Part shown: positions 24,870 through 36,357 of the stretch, in pieces
Layout: every line of letters starts with the position of its first letter
Numbering within the stretch: position 1 is the stretch's first letter
Origin: Cyathus striatus
Lineage: Eukaryota; Basidiomycota; Agaricomycetes; Agaricales; Nidulariaceae
Assembly (NCBI GenBank): GCA_025738555.1
Contig: JAOVFP010000007.1
Coordinates: forward strand, 2,108,001 to 2,172,000
DNA: 64,000 bases
Reading direction: 5' to 3'
The notes under the pieces: generated by a model
The model's database searches: none
What the model saw: the letters and a program-made list of their open reading frames with translations, nothing else
Told to the model about the DNA's origin: nothing
Program-made: the position numbers and the translations under genes

Positions 24870-25778
24870 TTCCGTTTTTCATAAATACAGAACACAATTT
24901 ATGTCTTGCAAATGTAAAAATTGTACCATCTCGCTTCTAACATCTGATATATCTACTCTAAAGAAACTTAGAAAACATGATATTAATATATGACAGATCA
25001 TAATAAAAAAGACAGAATGGAAACTGAGTAGGAAGAAGTGAAGATATTCCGTTTGAAGATGCAGAGAGTGACATCTATTCTTGAGACGCATTGAATTCCA
25101 ATCTCCCCTTGAAGATCCATCACGATCAAAGGGACAACCGAACTGAAGCCAGTGGACAATGCCGTGATTTGCTTACGAATCCCATCGCCACTGATTTGGA
25201 CTAGGCCTCACTATGTGCTTCATACAATTTTGAGCAGTAAGTATGTTTTCATATAATTTGTAAGTAATATATTTCAGATGTATACCTATCTGTGTGTAAA
25301 ATATGAAGTGGATACAAGCAATAATGAAGAAATCTGAAGGGGTTTCCAAAAAAGTTTGCAACACTCTGATCATGATAGTAATGTTGAATGGAATAGTATC
25401 CATCAGCGACCCACAGGTGGACTTTCCAAGTTAGTAAACAGGGTTTATGGCTATGCAGTGGTCTTCTAAAATATATCAAAAAAATTTATTTCTCCATTAT
25501 CTCCTCAGTAGAGGTTTTAAAACAAATTGACCTTTCAACATTATCTCCAGTTAGATAAATTCAACTCATTTATGATCTCAAATGTTAGATCGGATTTTCT
25601 GTATTCAAACAATATGCTTGGTGGAACATACCCCAGTGCATCTGCAAAACTCGTGTTTTGTGGTTCGACACCAGAAAATCCACAGGCTTAAGTAACAGCC
25701 TAGCAATTATGATGATATGTCAAATTTTAGTTATATTCAGAGGTGGTTTTCTATCACCAGATTTCCAAAGTTGCGGAA
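24870..25778. other. No supported gene
   Basis: AT-rich sequence upstream of gene D. Overlapping minus-strand ORFs of 70-76 residues (24,879-25,479) lack motifs. The stretch 25,560-25,778 probably holds the promoter or 5' end of gene D. Confidence 0.45.
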
Positions 25779-28700
25779 CATGGCAAAGTTGTCCTCCATT
25801 CCTCCAGCCACTCCCCATCCCACGAACATCAGATGGTCATCTAGATTACAGAGCACTTCATCTCAGCCTTCCACTAGTCTTTCCAAGCGCAAGATAACTA
25901 AGAAACAAAAATTTTCAACTCCAGTCATGGAACAAAACCCTGGGGGAGACACGACAAAGCCAGCTTCATCTCCAAATGTACGTCGTTATCTAAATATATG
26001 TTCCATTTGCCTTATTTCCCAATTTCCTGAGGTTTCTTACCTTCCTCCATTATATCCGGTGGTTGTAAGCATCTTTTTATTCATACATTTATTTAATGAT
26101 GAAAAATGATATTAGGATCCCCTGGGAAAATCCTCGGTCATGTCAATACTGACCAAAGTAATTACAACGTCTTCTGGTCTTGACGTTGTTGGCAAAGGAG
26201 GCAATAGCATGGTGCCTATCGCTACTGGTCTTAACACCACATCGGATGAAGAAATGGGCAAGGATATGGGCAAGGACATTGACTTTACTAGCGAAGGAGG
26301 AAATGACGTGCTGCCTACCGCTACTCCTCCTAAGGCTGCATCGGAAGTAGCCATGGGCAAGTTTCTTCCTAGCGCTACATTAAACTTATATTAACCTATA
26401 TTAAATAGACCTTGACATTGATAGCGAAGGAGGCACTAAGGATCTGCCTACCACTACTGCATCGGATGCAGATATAGGCAAGGACCTCGTCAGTGATAGC
26501 GAAGCAGAAAATAATTTTCCGCCTACCACTATTGCTGCTAACGCTGGGTCAGAAGCAGCCACGGGCAAGTATCTTCTTAGCACTATGTTGAACTTATTCT
26601 GACGTATATTAAATAGACCTTAACGCTGATAGCGAAGGAGGCACTAAGGAACTGCCTACCACTACTGCATCGGATGCAGATATAGGCAAGGACCTCGTCA
26701 GTGATAGTGAAGCAGAAAATAATTTTCTGCCTACCACTATTGCTGCTAACGCTGGGTCAGAAGCAGCCACGGTGAAACGGGTACTTGTATTCTAGATGTA
26801 AATTCTACTATGTTTCCACAGCAAGATCACTTCTAACTTGTACAAAAACTCCGAAAATGCGAGTGACAGGTAAGGTAGTGCTCCTCTTTATGTTAAGGTA
26901 TCTTTAAGTTCGCTTTTCAATCCCAAATGAACCGAAACAATAATGATTTATTGTAAGAAAAAGAAGTAATACTCTTTGTACTACTCCGAAATTGCAAGAC
27001 TTTAATTAACACCTTTGTGCTAACTTAAATCCTTCGAACTGGTTGAAAGCAACCCTTTGCTTTCCTTGATTTCGCTTTACTCAAAATCCCAAACACTAGA
27101 CCCTCACTGGAATCTCAGTCCTTTGTACTTTGTAGTAAACACACAATTCCGATAAAATCACTTTAAATTCCTTTGAAACACCTAGACCAAAACCACTACC
27201 CTATACCTATGTACTGGGCAAGAAAGGCGCTAAGCTGCTTCCTTTGCCACCCTCTAATGTACCTAGTTATATACAGAATTGAAAAACATATTACAAAGCA
27301 AGTTCTCAGATCATAAATACTAAATATGTACAGTGAAAACATATGGAAACACTACTCTCATCTATTAGTCAGATCTTCATTACTATTGGTAATATTATTA
27401 CCCAGGTCCAGGCTGTGAAGCACTGCGCATTAATCATTCATAACCAATCTCCTATGTTTCAGGACCTTAGATGTCCTTATCAATGCTATTTCTGGTAGAT
27501 AAGCATCATTTACATATCTGATTGGTTTATCAGCCTTATATCGGCCGGAATCCCGTCCGTTGCATTGCTAATCATGGTCGATTAACATGTGTTTCTTTCT
27601 AGCTTCGGAACGAGCCCAAGGTCATCCATTTTCATGGAGATTTGACCTCTGTATGCCCTCAGAATATATGCTGATTATTCCATTACTGCAATTTACCATT
27701 GATACAGCATATTACACTTGATCTTTAGAATAGATTTCATTCATTAGAGGTATGTATTACTCATAGACCAATATTTACATTCTGTAGAGTTTTGTACTCC
27801 GAGTAATGCATAGATTTCCTTATTAATATTCCATTATATCATGTCTGACTAATTGTTTAATATCATTCCTGTTGCCAAATAAACAATTATATCGGTCTTA
27901 GAACATAACAAACACCTGTACAAGTCATGTGACTGATGCTAAAGCGGTCCATTTTAATGATTATATTCTCATTCCTTTATTTCCAGGTTAGTGGTAGGTT
28001 GGACATTGGAGCACTTATACTGTATAAGTATATTTGTAGATGGTATATGACTATGAATATTAAGTCAATTTGTTGAGTGCTTGCTATTAAATAGCAGTCC
28101 ATGGATCTTTATTTATTATATGGGCTTCCTCAATGTGTTCAGCTTTAATGCTGAAAATGATAAAAATGCGCAATTTTACGCCTAAATGCGCAAGTGGCAT
28201 CACAACGGACAAGTATCTTCTTAGTGCTATGTTGAACTTATTCTGATGTATATTAAATAGACCTTGATGCTGATAGCGAAGGAGGCACTAAGGAACTGCC
28301 TACCACTACTGCATTGGATGCAGATATAGGCAAGGACCTCGTCATTGATAGCGAAGCAGAAAATAATTTTCCGCCTACCGCTATTGCTGCTAATGCTGGG
28401 TCGGAAGCAGCCATGGGCAAGTATCTTCCTAGCGCTATGTTGAACTTATACTGACGTATATTAAATAGACCTTGATGTTCATAGCACTATTCCACCCGCC
28501 ACTGCTCCTACCACTACTATCGCTACTGACCCAATTGCTGGGTCAATCTTCCAGGAAGGTGACATTCCCAAAGTTCGTCAAACATTAGCATCCAATTATA
28601 TCCCGAATGCCTTAGCAAAATTAAAAGCTACAAGTCACAAATATTTTTCTGAAGAAGGGCTTTACATCCATATGTGTAATTAGATATTGCACCCACATAA

Positions 28701-29585
28701 CCTGTATTAACATACAGCATAGCCCCATGGAATGATGGAAATCGTGATCCAATCCCATACTCTTATGAGACTGGGTATTCTAAAAATAGATCGACATTTG
28801 TCAATACAGCACCAACCGATTTGAAGGGTAGCTTTAGTATGTTTCTGCTTTTGGTTTGAAATGACTTATTGTTCTAATATTTAATGATAGCTGAGCTAAA
28901 GCAGTTCATTGACGATGGCCCAAACATACTTACCTCAAGTACTCGACATTTAGCGACAGCAAAAAGGGAAGAAGGACTGTTGCAACTGCCCGCCACCGTA
29001 TTTTCCGACCAACTTCTAACCCTAGAGGCGTTCGCTACAAATGTTAACAATACGATCTGCCTGTCACATCGTAGATCTAAGGCCACCTAACGGAACGGGG
29101 AAGAAAATAGCTCAAAATTTCTCGTTCTTGGGGTTCCAGGGGCAAAGAATACCATTAAGGGTCAGGATGATTCGAAGCGGAGCGCAGAAGATTCCTGTAG
29201 GACACTTTACAATCTTAAAAATTCTGACACCCTCGACTGTGGATGTCTCGTGGAAACAGCCATATGCGAGCTGCAATGGTATCATTCTTGGAATGTCTCT
29301 GGGCTTGTTGAAGGTATGTTAATTATTTAGGTTACCTCCCTCTGATGTACTGAAGTCAGTACAGGTATAGTAGTTACCGAAGATTTTTTCTGGAAGGACA
29401 TTGTGACTCCTTGGACGCGAGATATGATTGCGCAGAACATCTCAAGGGAAACCTTGCTCATGGCTAATGATTACTTCACAGGAGATGTGGAGATTATGAT
29501 TGATCAGAATGAGGAGAGGAGGTGCATGACAATGGTGACTCGCAATATCACACGTCTGAATGAACTTGCAGCTAGGAGCAACTGA
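25779..29585 (+). CDS. Gene D: Ser/Thr/Ala-rich protein with tandemly duplicated exons
   Basis: A likely start at 25,779 (MAKLSSIPPATPHPTN) leads to a Ser/Pro/Lys-rich first exon ending near 25,978. The exon from about 26,120 and a series of later exons each end in the pattern GSEAATGK or ASEVAMGK, followed by an intron with GTATCTTCTTAG.ACTATGTTGAAC and TATATTAAATAG. The repeated exon reads D..SEGGTK..PTTTASDADIGKD. A 1.4-kb insertion sits inside one unit. 3' exons at 28,468-28,680, 28,890-29,310 (frame SSKFLVLGVPGAKN, with one TAA near 29,089) and 29,371-29,585 (DFFWKDIVTPWTRDMIAQN...LNELAARSN) complete it. The family is not recognised. The solo LTR and the TAA suggest that the present copy is damaged, so the exact exon set is tentative. 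Confidence 0.45.
26403..28470 (+). repeat. Tandem exon-intron units of about 215-220 bp in gene D
   Basis: The junction TATTAAATAGACCTTGA.. occurs at about 26,396, 26,614, 28,251 and 28,461. The first pair and the last pair are 218 and 210 bp apart, and the middle gap is enlarged by the LTR-like insertion. Each unit contains a complete exon plus its intron, so adding or removing one unit keeps the reading frame. Confidence 0.8.
26773..28204. mobile_element. Solo LTR-like insertion, 1.43 kb
   Basis: Begins TGAAACGGG and ends ATCACA (TG...CA termini), and is flanked by a 4-bp direct repeat ACGG at 26,769-26,772 and 28,205-28,208. It splits the repeated text CAGCCACGG|GCAAGTATC, whose intact form occurs in sister units near 26,555 and 28,410, so its edges are well fixed. 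It has no ORF of note. TG...CA ends, no genes and a short duplication fit a solo LTR. The internal retrotransposon is not in the window, so the family cannot be named. Confidence 0.65.
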
Positions 29586-29984
29586 ACACAGCGGTTTGTA
29601 CTCATGTCTATAGATGTAAATTCCTATGATCGCATGTCTGTCGAAGAAAGGATGGGTATAATTTAGTTTAATAATTGGGGGAGCTTGCTTCCCCTATTCG
29701 TCTGCAGAAGGACCCTGTGTACTGTGCATGGCAACGCATGTGTGGCTGTATGTCTGTCGACCTAAAATAGAATTCATGTTTTAATTTGTTGATGTCTATG
29801 TCCCATTATGGGTGTTTGCAATATGCTCGATGTGTGGACTTAATACATTCCTTAGAATTCTCCGATAACTAGATTCAGATTGACTTACCTTGAGGGAAAA
29901 TGGTGAACTGTTCCACATGAATATAAAAAATGATATAAATTGAAGGGCTGCACTGACCATTCTCCATTCCATCTACTCTTGAAC

Positions 29985-30900
29985 ATGCCTTGGTACCTTA
30001 CTTCTGATGAAAACAATTCCCGAAATTACATCGACTTCGACATTGATTTCCCACACCTCCAACTTTTTACCTTGTACATGACAAGGGTAAGACCTCTCAG
30101 TCCCCTCTGTTTACATATGCTAATTTCCGTCTAGCATTTGACCGAGTTCTGCCCACCAAGGGAGATACAATTGTTGCCATTCTGGATTGTCGATCAATTG
30201 CTAAAATTCATCATATGCTTCCATCGTTCACAGTGTTGTCAGACATGCATCGCTTCAAATAATTTCTGCTGGTTTGACTTCGAGCATCCATATATGTATT
30301 GTTATCAATGTGAAATAGAACATCAAATTGATTGCAAATTTCCAGCCAAGATGGATAATATCTTTAAATTTCCACCTCTACACATTTTGCCTCGTCACGC
30401 AATCGAAGTAACAAATAACAGTAAGTCTTCATTCAACACACCATTTATTTTAACTTTCATAACTAAGAAATTTTTAAGATGCGAATTGTATACTTTTTGC
30501 CTACAACTGCACAAGCCACTGGTACGCTGATCGGTATCGGTGGGCGGAATTCTATCGATATATATATTACCTCATTGGGGAAGTTGTTCCTTCTCTTCGA
30601 TGATTGCAGCAACTCCCGGTATCAGTCCTACATAGGATGGATGGCACGTAAAGCTCTTCAATGGCTGCCACCTAAAGAAGAGGTACAATCTTATAGAAGC
30701 ATGTTGTTTGAATGTATACACAACAAAGGACTACGACTAGTGGATTTTAGTTTCGATAGCCCCATGTATTAAAGGTAGAAAATAATGTTTAACACTTTGT
30801 CACTATAGTACAGCCATCTTTGCTTCCTTTTGTCGTTACAGTGGCAAATGAAGAGCAGTTTTCTCTGTGGATGCGACAACTTCAAATGGAGAACACATAG
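29985..30900 (+). pseudogene. Six-cysteine transposon protein Z2 (damaged copy)
   Basis: Exon 1 is 29,985-30,086 (MPWYLTSDENNS), exon 2 30,135-30,420 and exon 3 from 30,479, all with GT-AG introns. Exon 2 holds CQTC..C..C..C..C with spacing C-x2-C-x6-C-x10-C-x2-C-x7-C, identical to Z3, including the D-F two residues after the third Cys. Exon 3 starts NANCILFAYN and shows the shared W/F-Y...RY..YLI.EVVPSL block. After VVPSL the frame shifts by one base near 30,597, where DDCSNSRYQSYIGW continues. A terminal exon around 30,841-30,900 (ANEEQFSLWMRQLQMENT) is tentative. It is adjacent to Z3 in the same orientation, so this looks like a tandem duplicate that has begun to decay. Confidence 0.6.
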
Positions 30901-31267
30901 ATATGACGAAACAAGCCCCATTGGAACTATTACTATACTGGTCTTTATCTGGTCCCGTTAGAATTACTTAAAATAGATAATCTATATCTGGCATCGGTGA
31001 TACTAATAGGCAAGAGGAAAACATGGAAAACTTGAATTTAGGCACATCTTTGGTGAGCCATAGTGTTTTTAACTTGTATCCCTGAAACATGGACATATCC
31101 AGCTCAGTTGCACATCAAAAAACTCGTCCTTGTAACTTCCCGGCTCACTATTCCTTCCTCCATACACCAACCCACCCTCTTAAAACACTTGTCCTCATCA
31201 CTTCCCAACTCACTATCTCCCTACACCAACCCACCCTCTCTCAGTTTCTACTTCCAGTCTTGCCAGC

Positions 31268-32101
31268 ATGCAGGAAACTATCTCCACCAAGGTCCCTCAA
31301 TATTTTTATGTGGTCAGCATGAAGGGGGGGCCACTCTGGAGCTTCATTCTCAACACCATTCCAGTGAGTCTTATTCTCAGCACGCATCTTGTCTAACTGG
31401 TTGATCATTAGGGACCCTATGTGCGGCCATACTCCAATTTGGGGCAAGGCATGATTCCAGTCTGGCATATGCTGAAAAATATAGTTAATGAACTGAGAGA
31501 GTACACGAAAAAGTATGCATGTGATAGATGCTTTGAAGCAGGTATGTCAATCAAGTCAATTAAATGTTGATTATACTAAGTCTACTTTCGCGTTCTGGTA
31601 GAGGAGGCCTGCACAATTGACTTCGTCCATGGCCCCCCTAACTGCTCTCGATGCAGTATTGAAGGAATACAGAACTGTCATGGGATAGGAAGTCATCCAA
31701 AACTCACCCTCCTTCCTGTCTTGAGCTGCGACATTATCCACGAAAGTAAGAATATATTATTATAGATTACAAATCGAATTAACATCAATTATGCAGATAT
31801 GTCCATACTACTAGAGTACGGTAATCTGCCTGTTGTAGCGCGGTATCTGTACCTCAATTTTGAATACGTGCGCTATGTGCTCCTCATTCCAAAAATTGTA
31901 GTCCCAGCCCTCGACTCGCACATCATAGGGTTATTTGACAAGGAAATCCTTCAGCTATATGGACTGGTTGATGATACATACAATATAGATGAATACTTGC
32001 AGTGGAGCAATGAAGCACAACAATTGGCGTCCGAATTTCCTGTGCCCCCAACGTTGGAAAGGTTTTGGGAGGGCCTCTCTACTTCGCTATTAGAAATGTA
32101 G
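31268..32101 (+). CDS. Six-cysteine transposon protein Z3 (unrecognised family)
   Basis: Four exons (31268-31363, 31412-31541, 31602-31745, 31797-32101) give 224 residues with no interruption. Intron 1 shows GTGAGT, a CTAAC branch site and ATTAG. Cysteines are at residues 69, 72, 79, 90, 93 and 101. Exons 1 and 2 equal those of Z1 in length, and residues such as F-Y-x-V-x-M-x-x-x-P-L-x-S in exon 1 are shared. The segment NFEYVRYVLLIPKIVVPALDSHI parallels Z1 and Z2. It stops just 20 bp before the right repeat array and is transcribed toward the element end, mirroring Z1 at the other end. Expression and intactness in an otherwise decaying element suggest recent function, but the biochemical role is unknown. 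Confidence 0.75.
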
Positions 32102-32119
32102 AACACGCACGATACGTTC

Positions 32120-34680
32120 AGTTAGATGTAGATATAACATAATATAATTATTCCATATTATACATCCTTGTAATGCATTAATAAATGCAAAAAATTACAA
32201 ATGAAGATCTTGCCTCCTTCTGCCACATTCACAAGATGACATGAATCTAGTCTTGTTGCGCTGCATTCATGTGCTGACTCATTTGTCATTTTCGGAATGC
32301 GCAACACAAATATCCCACGCTTATCACTTCTGTTCATGTATGGCACATCCCACCAATCACAAGACATCCAGTCTACATGCACCACTTCTACCACATTAAT
32401 TTACATCCTCTACATCGCTATTATAAATGTAGAACACGCACAATCTGTTCAGTTAGATATAGATATAACATAATATAATTATTCCATATTATACATCCCC
32501 ATAATGCACTAATAAATGCGAAAAATTACAGATGAAGATCTTACCTCCTTCCGCTACATTTACCAGATGACAGGAATCTAGTCTCGTTGCGCTGTGTTCA
32601 TGTGCTGACTCATCTGTCATTTTCAGAATGCGCAACACAAATATCCCACGCTTATCACATCTGTCCACATATGGCACATCCCATCAATCATAGGATATCC
32701 AGTCTACATGCACCACTTCTTCCTCATTCATTTAGATTATCTACTTCGCTATTAGAAATGTAGAACACACACGATCCATTCAGTTAGATGTAGATATAAC
32801 ATTATTCTATGTGGTAGATCTCCATAGTGCACTAATAAATGCGAAAAATTACAATCGAAGATCCTGCCTCCTTCCGCCACATTCACCAGATGACAGGAAT
32901 CTAGTCTCGTAGCGCTGCGTTTATGTGCTGACTCATCTGTCATTTTCGGAATGCGCAACACAAATATCCCACGCTTATCACATCTTTCCATGTAAGGCAC
33001 ATCCCATCAATCATAGGATATCCAGTCTACATGCACCACTTCTACCTCATTAATTCATATCCTCTACATCGCCATTAGAAATGTAGAACATGCATGATCC
33101 GTTAAGTTAGATGTAGATATAACATAATATAATTATTCCATATTATACATCCTCATAATGCACTAATAAATGCGAAAAAGTGAAAATTAAGATCTTGCCT
33201 CCTTCTGCTACATTCACCAGATGACAGGAAACTAGTCTCGTCGTGCTGTGGTCATGGGCTGACTCATCTGTCATTTTTGGAATGTGCAAACCAATATCCC
33301 ACACGCTTATTACATCTGTCCGCGTATGGCACATCCCATCAATCATAGCATATCCAGTCTACATGCACCACTTCTTCCTCATTTATTTAGATCATCTACA
33401 TTGCTATTAGAAATGTAGGAAACACACGATCTATTCAGTTAGGTGTAGATATTTCACAATATAATTATTCAATATGATAGATCTCTGTTATGCACTAATA
33501 ATTGTGAAAATTACAAATGAAGATCTTGCCTCCTTCTGCCACATTCACCAGATGACAGGAATCTAGTCTCGTCGCACTGTGTTCATGTGCTGACTCATCT
33601 GTTATTTTCGGAATGCGCATCATAAATATCCCACGCTTATCACATCTGTCTGCATAAGGCACATCCTATCAGTTATAAGATATCCAGTCTACATGCACCA
33701 CTTCTACCTCATTAATTCATATCCTCTACTTCGCTATTAGAAATGTAGAACATGCACGATCCTTTCAGTTAGATGTAGATATAACATAATATAATTATTC
33801 CATATTATACACCCTCATAATGCACTAATAAATGCGAAAGATTACAGATGAAGATCTTGCCTCCTTCCGCTACATTCACTAGATGACAGGAATCTAGTCT
33901 CATCACGCTGCGTTCATGTGATGACTCATTCGTCATTTTCGGAATGCTCAACACAAATACCCCATGCTTATCACTTCTGTTCGTGTATGGCACATCCCAT
34001 CAATTATAAGATATCCAGTCTACATGCATCACTTCTATCACATTAATTTACATCCTCTACATCGCTATTAGAAATGTAGAATATGCATGATCCATTCAGT
34101 TAGATATAGATATAACATAATATAATTATTCCATATTATACATCCTCATAATGCTCTAATAAATGCGAAAATTACAAATGAATATCTTGCCTCCTTCCAC
34201 TACATTCACCAGATGACAGGGATCTAGTCTCGTCACACTGTGTTCATGTGATGACTCATCTGTCATTTTCGGAATGCGCATCACAAATATCCCACGCTCA
34301 TCACTTCTGTCTGCGTATGGCACATCCCATCAATTATAAGATATCCAGTCTACATGCACCACCTCTACCACATTAATTTACATCCTCTACATTGCTATTA
34401 GAAATGTAGAATACGCACGATCTGTTCAGTTAGATATAGATATAACATAATATAATTATTCCATATTATACATCCTCATAATGCATTAATAAATGCGAAA
34501 AAGTGAAAATTAAGATCTTGCCTCCTTCCGCTACATTCACCAGATGACAGAAATCTAGTCTCATCACGCTGCGTTCATGTGCTGACTCATCTGTCATTTT
34601 CAGAAAGCGGAAAACATATATCACACGCTTATCACATCAGTCCGTATATGGATCATCCCGTCAATTATTCCAGTCCAGTT
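32120..34680. repeat. Right subterminal array of about 310-bp repeats (inverted to the left array)
   Basis: About eight units with TGCCTCCTTC(C/T)GCCACATTC, GATGACAGGAATCTAGTCTC, TGACTCATCTGTCATTTTCG, CACGCTTATCACTTCTGTC and GATATCCAGTCTACATGCAC. The first unit begins directly after Z3, within 20 bp of its stop codon. Recurrent 62-82-residue minus ORFs are the repeat read in one frame. Confidence 0.85.
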
Positions 34681-35055
34681 CTTATAGACTACATTTCATG
34701 TTACAATTTATACATTCTACAGACATATTGTCAACTTAGTGTACTGCAAAATAATATTCTAGCATTTATATTAGCTTGATATTCAAATTTTGGGTATCGA
34801 GGTGAGCACAGGATGTGGTTTATGCATGTTAAAATTGTAGTCTAGCTGAACCACATATTTATAATTTTGACAATGTGGCGTAGTATGACCACTTTCCTAA
34901 TATGAATGTAGTCTTATATCGCTACATAGGTTTCACTATTAAACATTGCACTGATGAATTACTAGGTTATGATAGGTCCAGGTACGTACCCATGTACCTC
35001 TCATTTGGCTCAATTTATGTACCATTGTGGAACCACATATGCTGCTACATGCCTC

Positions 35056-35063
35056 ACTGAAGG
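35056..35063. repeat. Target site duplication, right copy (ACTGAAGG)
   Basis: Exact match to 3,829-3,836. The 82 bp that follow (35,064-35,145) are original chromosome lying between two independent large insertions. Confidence 0.8.
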
Positions 35064-35151
35064 CTTGATTCAATTATTAGCTATTATTTATGAATTTGGA
35101 GAAGTATCCCAGAATGAAACTTAAAGCACAATTTTGTCCAGAATAATTAAC

Positions 35152-35470
35152 TATGGCGTTCAAACCGCACATTTATTCACTTCCCATGCCCCTTCTTCTC
35201 AGTAGCGCTACTCTTCAGAGCCATGTCCTACGCCATGTTTGGGGTATCCACACACGCTACTTTCGCAATCTCCACACCATGTTCTCAATGTACATGCACC
35301 TTTCCAAAGTTCACTGCATTGAACGCGCCACTTTCACATGCTCCGCACCATGTTCTTGATGTACACATGCCTTTCCAAAGTTCACTGTGTTGAATGTGCC
35401 ACTTTCTCAAGCTCACTGTGCCACTTTTTGACTTGAACACACACCACTTTCTGGATGTCCATGCTATGCT
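35152..35470 (+). repeat. Left terminal inverted repeat of the 14.4-kb element
   Basis: Pairs with 49,275-49,545. Internal direct repeats of about 75 bp (CTTTCCAAAGTTCACTG, CCATGTTCT.(A/G)ATGTACA) occur in both arms. Nearly all arm differences are CG in the right arm against TG or CA here. Confidence 0.85.
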
Positions 35471-35475
35471 GTGAG

Positions 35476-36357
35476 TTATATGTCAATTATGTTAAAGTAA
35501 GGCAATATATATGTACTATGCAACAAGGTTTCCACTTAATGTATTATAATTATTAGCTAAATGTGTAATGTAACTGTTAGGAACAAATGTTTGAAGCTTG
35601 ATATCCAGTAATATGTTTGTCAATGAAAGGAAGGTACTGAAGTAGGTATTAAATAGGATGGTAAGTAGGGTGGATATGAAACAACTACAATGTATACATT
35701 GCGATTAACTAAGCCCATGGATTAAAGTTTGGCTGTGGAAGCTTGGCAAAAGCAGATGTGTGTTGACTGGAGTTTGGCACATGTGATATAGTAGAGTTAT
35801 TAAATTTTGATGTGCTTGATGATCCCTGATGCAAATGAGACAGTTGTAGTGTAGCACTCCGAAGTGTGTGTGCCGATATGGTAGATGGCAGGTTGCCGCT
35901 TCATTGTGAATGTTGCATGGTGGCAGCTTGTTCAGCTACTGCCGTATCTGTTAAGTGCACAGCTGGCAGTGATGGAGAAGCATCAGGCTCTGGCAATCTT
36001 TGGAAGTCATAATTGCTACTATATGTATCGGTCTTGCTTCGCACTCTCTGATTCCACTGAAAAGCCAGTGACAATTCAACTAAATATATGTTCATGTTTG
36101 TAATGATACCCTAAACATGGCAATGATATGAATCATACATTTGAATTTCTTCTCTTTATGATTATCCTCAGGCACCTCACTTGGCAATGCTGGTCATTTT
36201 ACTCCATGCACCTTCAAAGCCTCTGTGCTCATAATTAATATATTTATGCCAGCAACAAAGCACACTGTATGTACCAGTGGTATTAGGTGTATTTGAAACA
36301 GCAAGATTCGAATTAGAATTGTTATCTATATCCTAGTAATAGGGTCAGAGTCCAGAC
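35476..36357. other. No supported gene
   Basis: AT-rich internal sequence of the 14.4-kb element. Two overlapping antiparallel ORFs at 35,885-36,103 have no motif and no exon signals. Confidence 0.45.

Larger units (their letters stand above)
3837..35055. mobile_element. Giant 31.2-kb KDZ-type DNA transposon with nested insertions
   Basis: The left end reads CAGATAGGTAGTCTG and the reverse complement of the right end GAGGCATGTAG. The arms then align through GTTCCA.A.TGGTACA, GTACCTGGTACAT-type palindromes, ATGTTTAATAGT, TGTAGCGATA and ATTAGGAAAGTGG, followed by inverted arrays of about 310-bp repeats (4.2-6.3 kb and 32.1-34.7 kb). Exact 8-bp duplications flank it. Inside are, in order: six-Cys gene Z1 (minus), a broken KDZ transposase (minus), gene C (plus), gene D (plus), six-Cys Z2 (plus) and Z3 (plus). 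Removing the three nested insertions and their duplications leaves about 19.3 kb. The end pair CAG/GAG is the same as in the smaller KDZ elements here. The KDZ class is inferred from the internal transposase and the 8-bp duplication. The element is probably immobile, because its transposase is interrupted. Confidence 0.8.

Noticed and set aside
6343..32101. Calling Z1-Z3 Zn2Cys6 transcription factors
   Set aside because: The spacing fits, but the residues between cysteines 2 and 3 are acidic or neutral and the Lys/Arg run of DNA-binding Zn2Cys6 domains is missing.
32158..33993. Series of similar 62-82-residue minus-strand ORFs (KMTDESAHE..)
   Set aside because: They recur once per 310-bp repeat and change length with random stops; no start context, introns or third-position bias supports coding.
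3837..35055. Treating the inverted 310-bp arrays as two unrelated solo repeats
   Set aside because: The matching outermost 200 bp in inverted orientation and the exact ACTGAAGG on both outer sides indicate one element.
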